From: Geminicoccaceae bacterium
GTDB lineage: Bacteria; Pseudomonadota; Alphaproteobacteria; Geminicoccales; Geminicoccaceae
Assembly: GCA_020638465.1 (NCBI GenBank)
Contig: JACKIM010000001.1
Coordinates: 496,001 to 560,000, forward strand
Length of the DNA: 64,000 bases
Direction: 5' to 3'
Shown: in pieces, positions 62,961-64,000 of the stretch
Layout: each line of letters starts with the position of its first letter
How positions within the stretch are numbered: the first letter of the stretch is position 1
The notes under the pieces: model-generated
What the model saw: only the letters and a program-made list of their open reading frames with translations
Databases searched by the model: none
What the model was told of the DNA's origin: nothing
Translations under genes and position numbers: made by a program

Positions 62961-64000
62961 CTATGCCCTAGATCCGATCTCCACCGCCTCGTCGAGGGCA
63001 ACGGATACGAGACGCGATACCCCGCGCTCGATCATGGTCACCCCGAACAGCCGGTCCATGCGCGCCATGGTAAACGGATGGTGGGTAACAACAACGAAGC
63101 GCGTCCTTGTCTCCCGGGCGATTTCCTCCATCAATAGAACGAAGCGCTCGACATTGGCATCGTCGAGGGCGGCATCGACCTCGTCCAGCACGCAAAGCGG
63201 GCTCGGCTCGCTCAGGAAAAACGCGAAGATCAGCGCCAGTGCAGTCAGGCTCTTTTCTCCACCCGACAACAGTGAAATGTTCTGCAGTTTCTTGCCCGGC
63301 GGCATGGCTTCGAGTTCGAGGCCGCAATTGAGCGGATCGTCGAGATGGGTAAGGCGCAGATGTGCCTTGCCACCCTGGAACAGCTTGCCGAACAACCGGC
63401 GGAAATGATCATCGACCTTGACGAAGACCTCGTTCAGCCGCTCGCGTGCCTCCCGGTTGAGAGTCGAGATGCCACTCTTGAGGCGATCCACCGCATGCCG
63501 CAGATCCTCTTCCTCGCGGCGAAGCCCGGCCAGTTCCGCCTCGCGTTCATCGGCCTCGATGGCGGCCCGCAGGTTGACCGGCCCCGCCCGTTCGCGTGAG
63601 GTGACGAGTCGTTGCAGCCGCTCCTCCATGGCCGGAACATCGGCATCGGCAAGCATTTCGGAGATGGTTTCCTGTCCGAGAAGATCGTCGACCGGCTTGT
63701 TCAACCGGGCACGCGCATGGGCAAGTGCGGCATCGACACCGTCCTGCAGGCGCTGGCGTTCGGCACCTGCCAATGCCATGGCCTCATGGCAGGCTGCCAG
63801 CCGCGCCTCCGCCTGCCGGCTGGCTTCGGTACATCGGGCCAGCAGTCCCTCGGCAGCCGCCAGGGCCTCCTGTTCCCCGGCCAGCGCAGCGGTCAATCGC
63901 TGAAGTTCGGCCACGATCTCCGCATGACGGGCTGCCGGGCCGCTTTCGGCCCGATGCCGTTCGAGCTTGTCCCGCGCCTGGCTCAGGCGCGCAACGAGCG
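62961..64000 (-). CDS. smc: Chromosome segregation protein SMC, C-terminal part
   Basis: The frame runs off the window edge, so only the last 346 residues are present. They contain the end of the second coiled coil and the C-terminal head. The ABC signature is LLSGGEKSLTALALIFAFF, Walker B is PLCVLDEVDAALDDANV, and the H-loop region is FVVVTHHPFTMARMDRLFGV. GPVNLRAAIEADERE in the approach to the head is typical of bacterial SMC. Bacterial SMC condenses and organises the chromosome with ScpA and ScpB. Confidence 0.95.
   Translation of the reverse strand, partial: LVARLSQARDKLERHRAESGPAARHAEIVAELQRLTAALAGEQEALAAAEGLLARCTEASRQAEARLAACHEAMALAGAERQRLQDGVDAALAHARARLNKPVDDLLGQETISEMLADADVPAMEERLQRLVTSRERAGPVNLRAAIEADEREAELAGLRREEEDLRHAVDRLKSGISTLNREARERLNEVFVKVDDHFRRLFGKLFQGGKAHLRLTHLDDPLNCGLELEAMPPGKKLQNISLLSGGEKSLTALALIFAFFLSEPSPLCVLDEVDAALDDANVERFVLLMEEIARETRTRFVVVTHHPFTMARMDRLFGVTMIERGVSRLVSVALDEAVEIGSRA

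Noticed and set aside
1..64000. CRISPR arrays, tRNA and rRNA genes
   Set aside because: No regularly spaced repeats, no cloverleaf ending in CCA-compatible arms and no rRNA signature stretches were noticed on either strand. A covariance search would be needed to exclude a degenerate tRNA.

Overview
The window reads as the chromosome of a GC-rich alphaproteobacterium. The evidence is a stand-alone ATP synthase F0 operon with split b and b' subunits (atpI-atpB-atpE-atpF'-atpF), a Caulobacter-type tad/cpa pilus locus, a urt-ure urea uptake and urease cluster behind a sigma-54 promoter, and many ATGA start/stop overlaps. I cannot place the order or genus from sequence alone. No rRNA, tRNA or CRISPR array was seen.

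Region 1 (1-8000) is an accessory island. It holds the 3' part of an unknown charged protein and a large nuclease-NTPase gene that looks like an anti-phage STAND-type protein. That gene is broken by an IS1-family insertion with a clean 8-bp target duplication, and again by a one-base slip in a T8 run. After it come a truncated IS630 transposase, a complete IS256 element, and a truncated IS66 transposase that starts exactly at the other IS256 end.

Region 2 (8031-13433, minus strand) is a nucleoside salvage operon: two nucleoside ABC permeases, a cytidine deaminase joined in frame to a purine nucleoside phosphorylase, deoC and deoA. Region 3 (13703-22316, plus) is the tad pilus locus: flp, cpaA, cpaB, cpaC, cpaD, cpaE, cpaF, tadB, tadC.

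Region 4 (22397-33538) is mostly metabolism: an FAH-family hydrolase, pyruvate kinase, an Rrf2 regulator, adenine deaminase, a GDSL-like protein lacking its serine nucleophile, a LysE exporter, ilvD, a small membrane protein and spermidine synthase.

Region 5 (33625-44612, minus) is one long nitrogen-scavenging cluster, urtABCDE-ureDA-(truncated GNAT)-ureBCEFG, with a near-consensus sigma-54 promoter in front of urtA. Divergent from it is an arsenic module, arsR-acr3-arsC. Next come a cupin-aldo/keto reductase-alcohol dehydrogenase operon with a divergent LysR regulator, and a TPR lipoprotein.

Region 6 (51347-58682, minus) is the most unusual block. A tightly packed gene string encodes an 876-residue ABC exporter-like protein with every nucleotide-binding motif altered, a stand-alone cyclic-nucleotide-binding protein, an intact class III cyclase and an FkbM methyltransferase. 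It runs directly into phosphatidylserine decarboxylase, phosphatidylserine synthase and a second CDP-alcohol phosphotransferase. It looks like a cyclic-nucleotide-controlled membrane system tied to phospholipid synthesis.

The window ends with a GNAT gene and an SDR dehydrogenase, the ATP synthase F0 operon, and the C-terminal part of smc.
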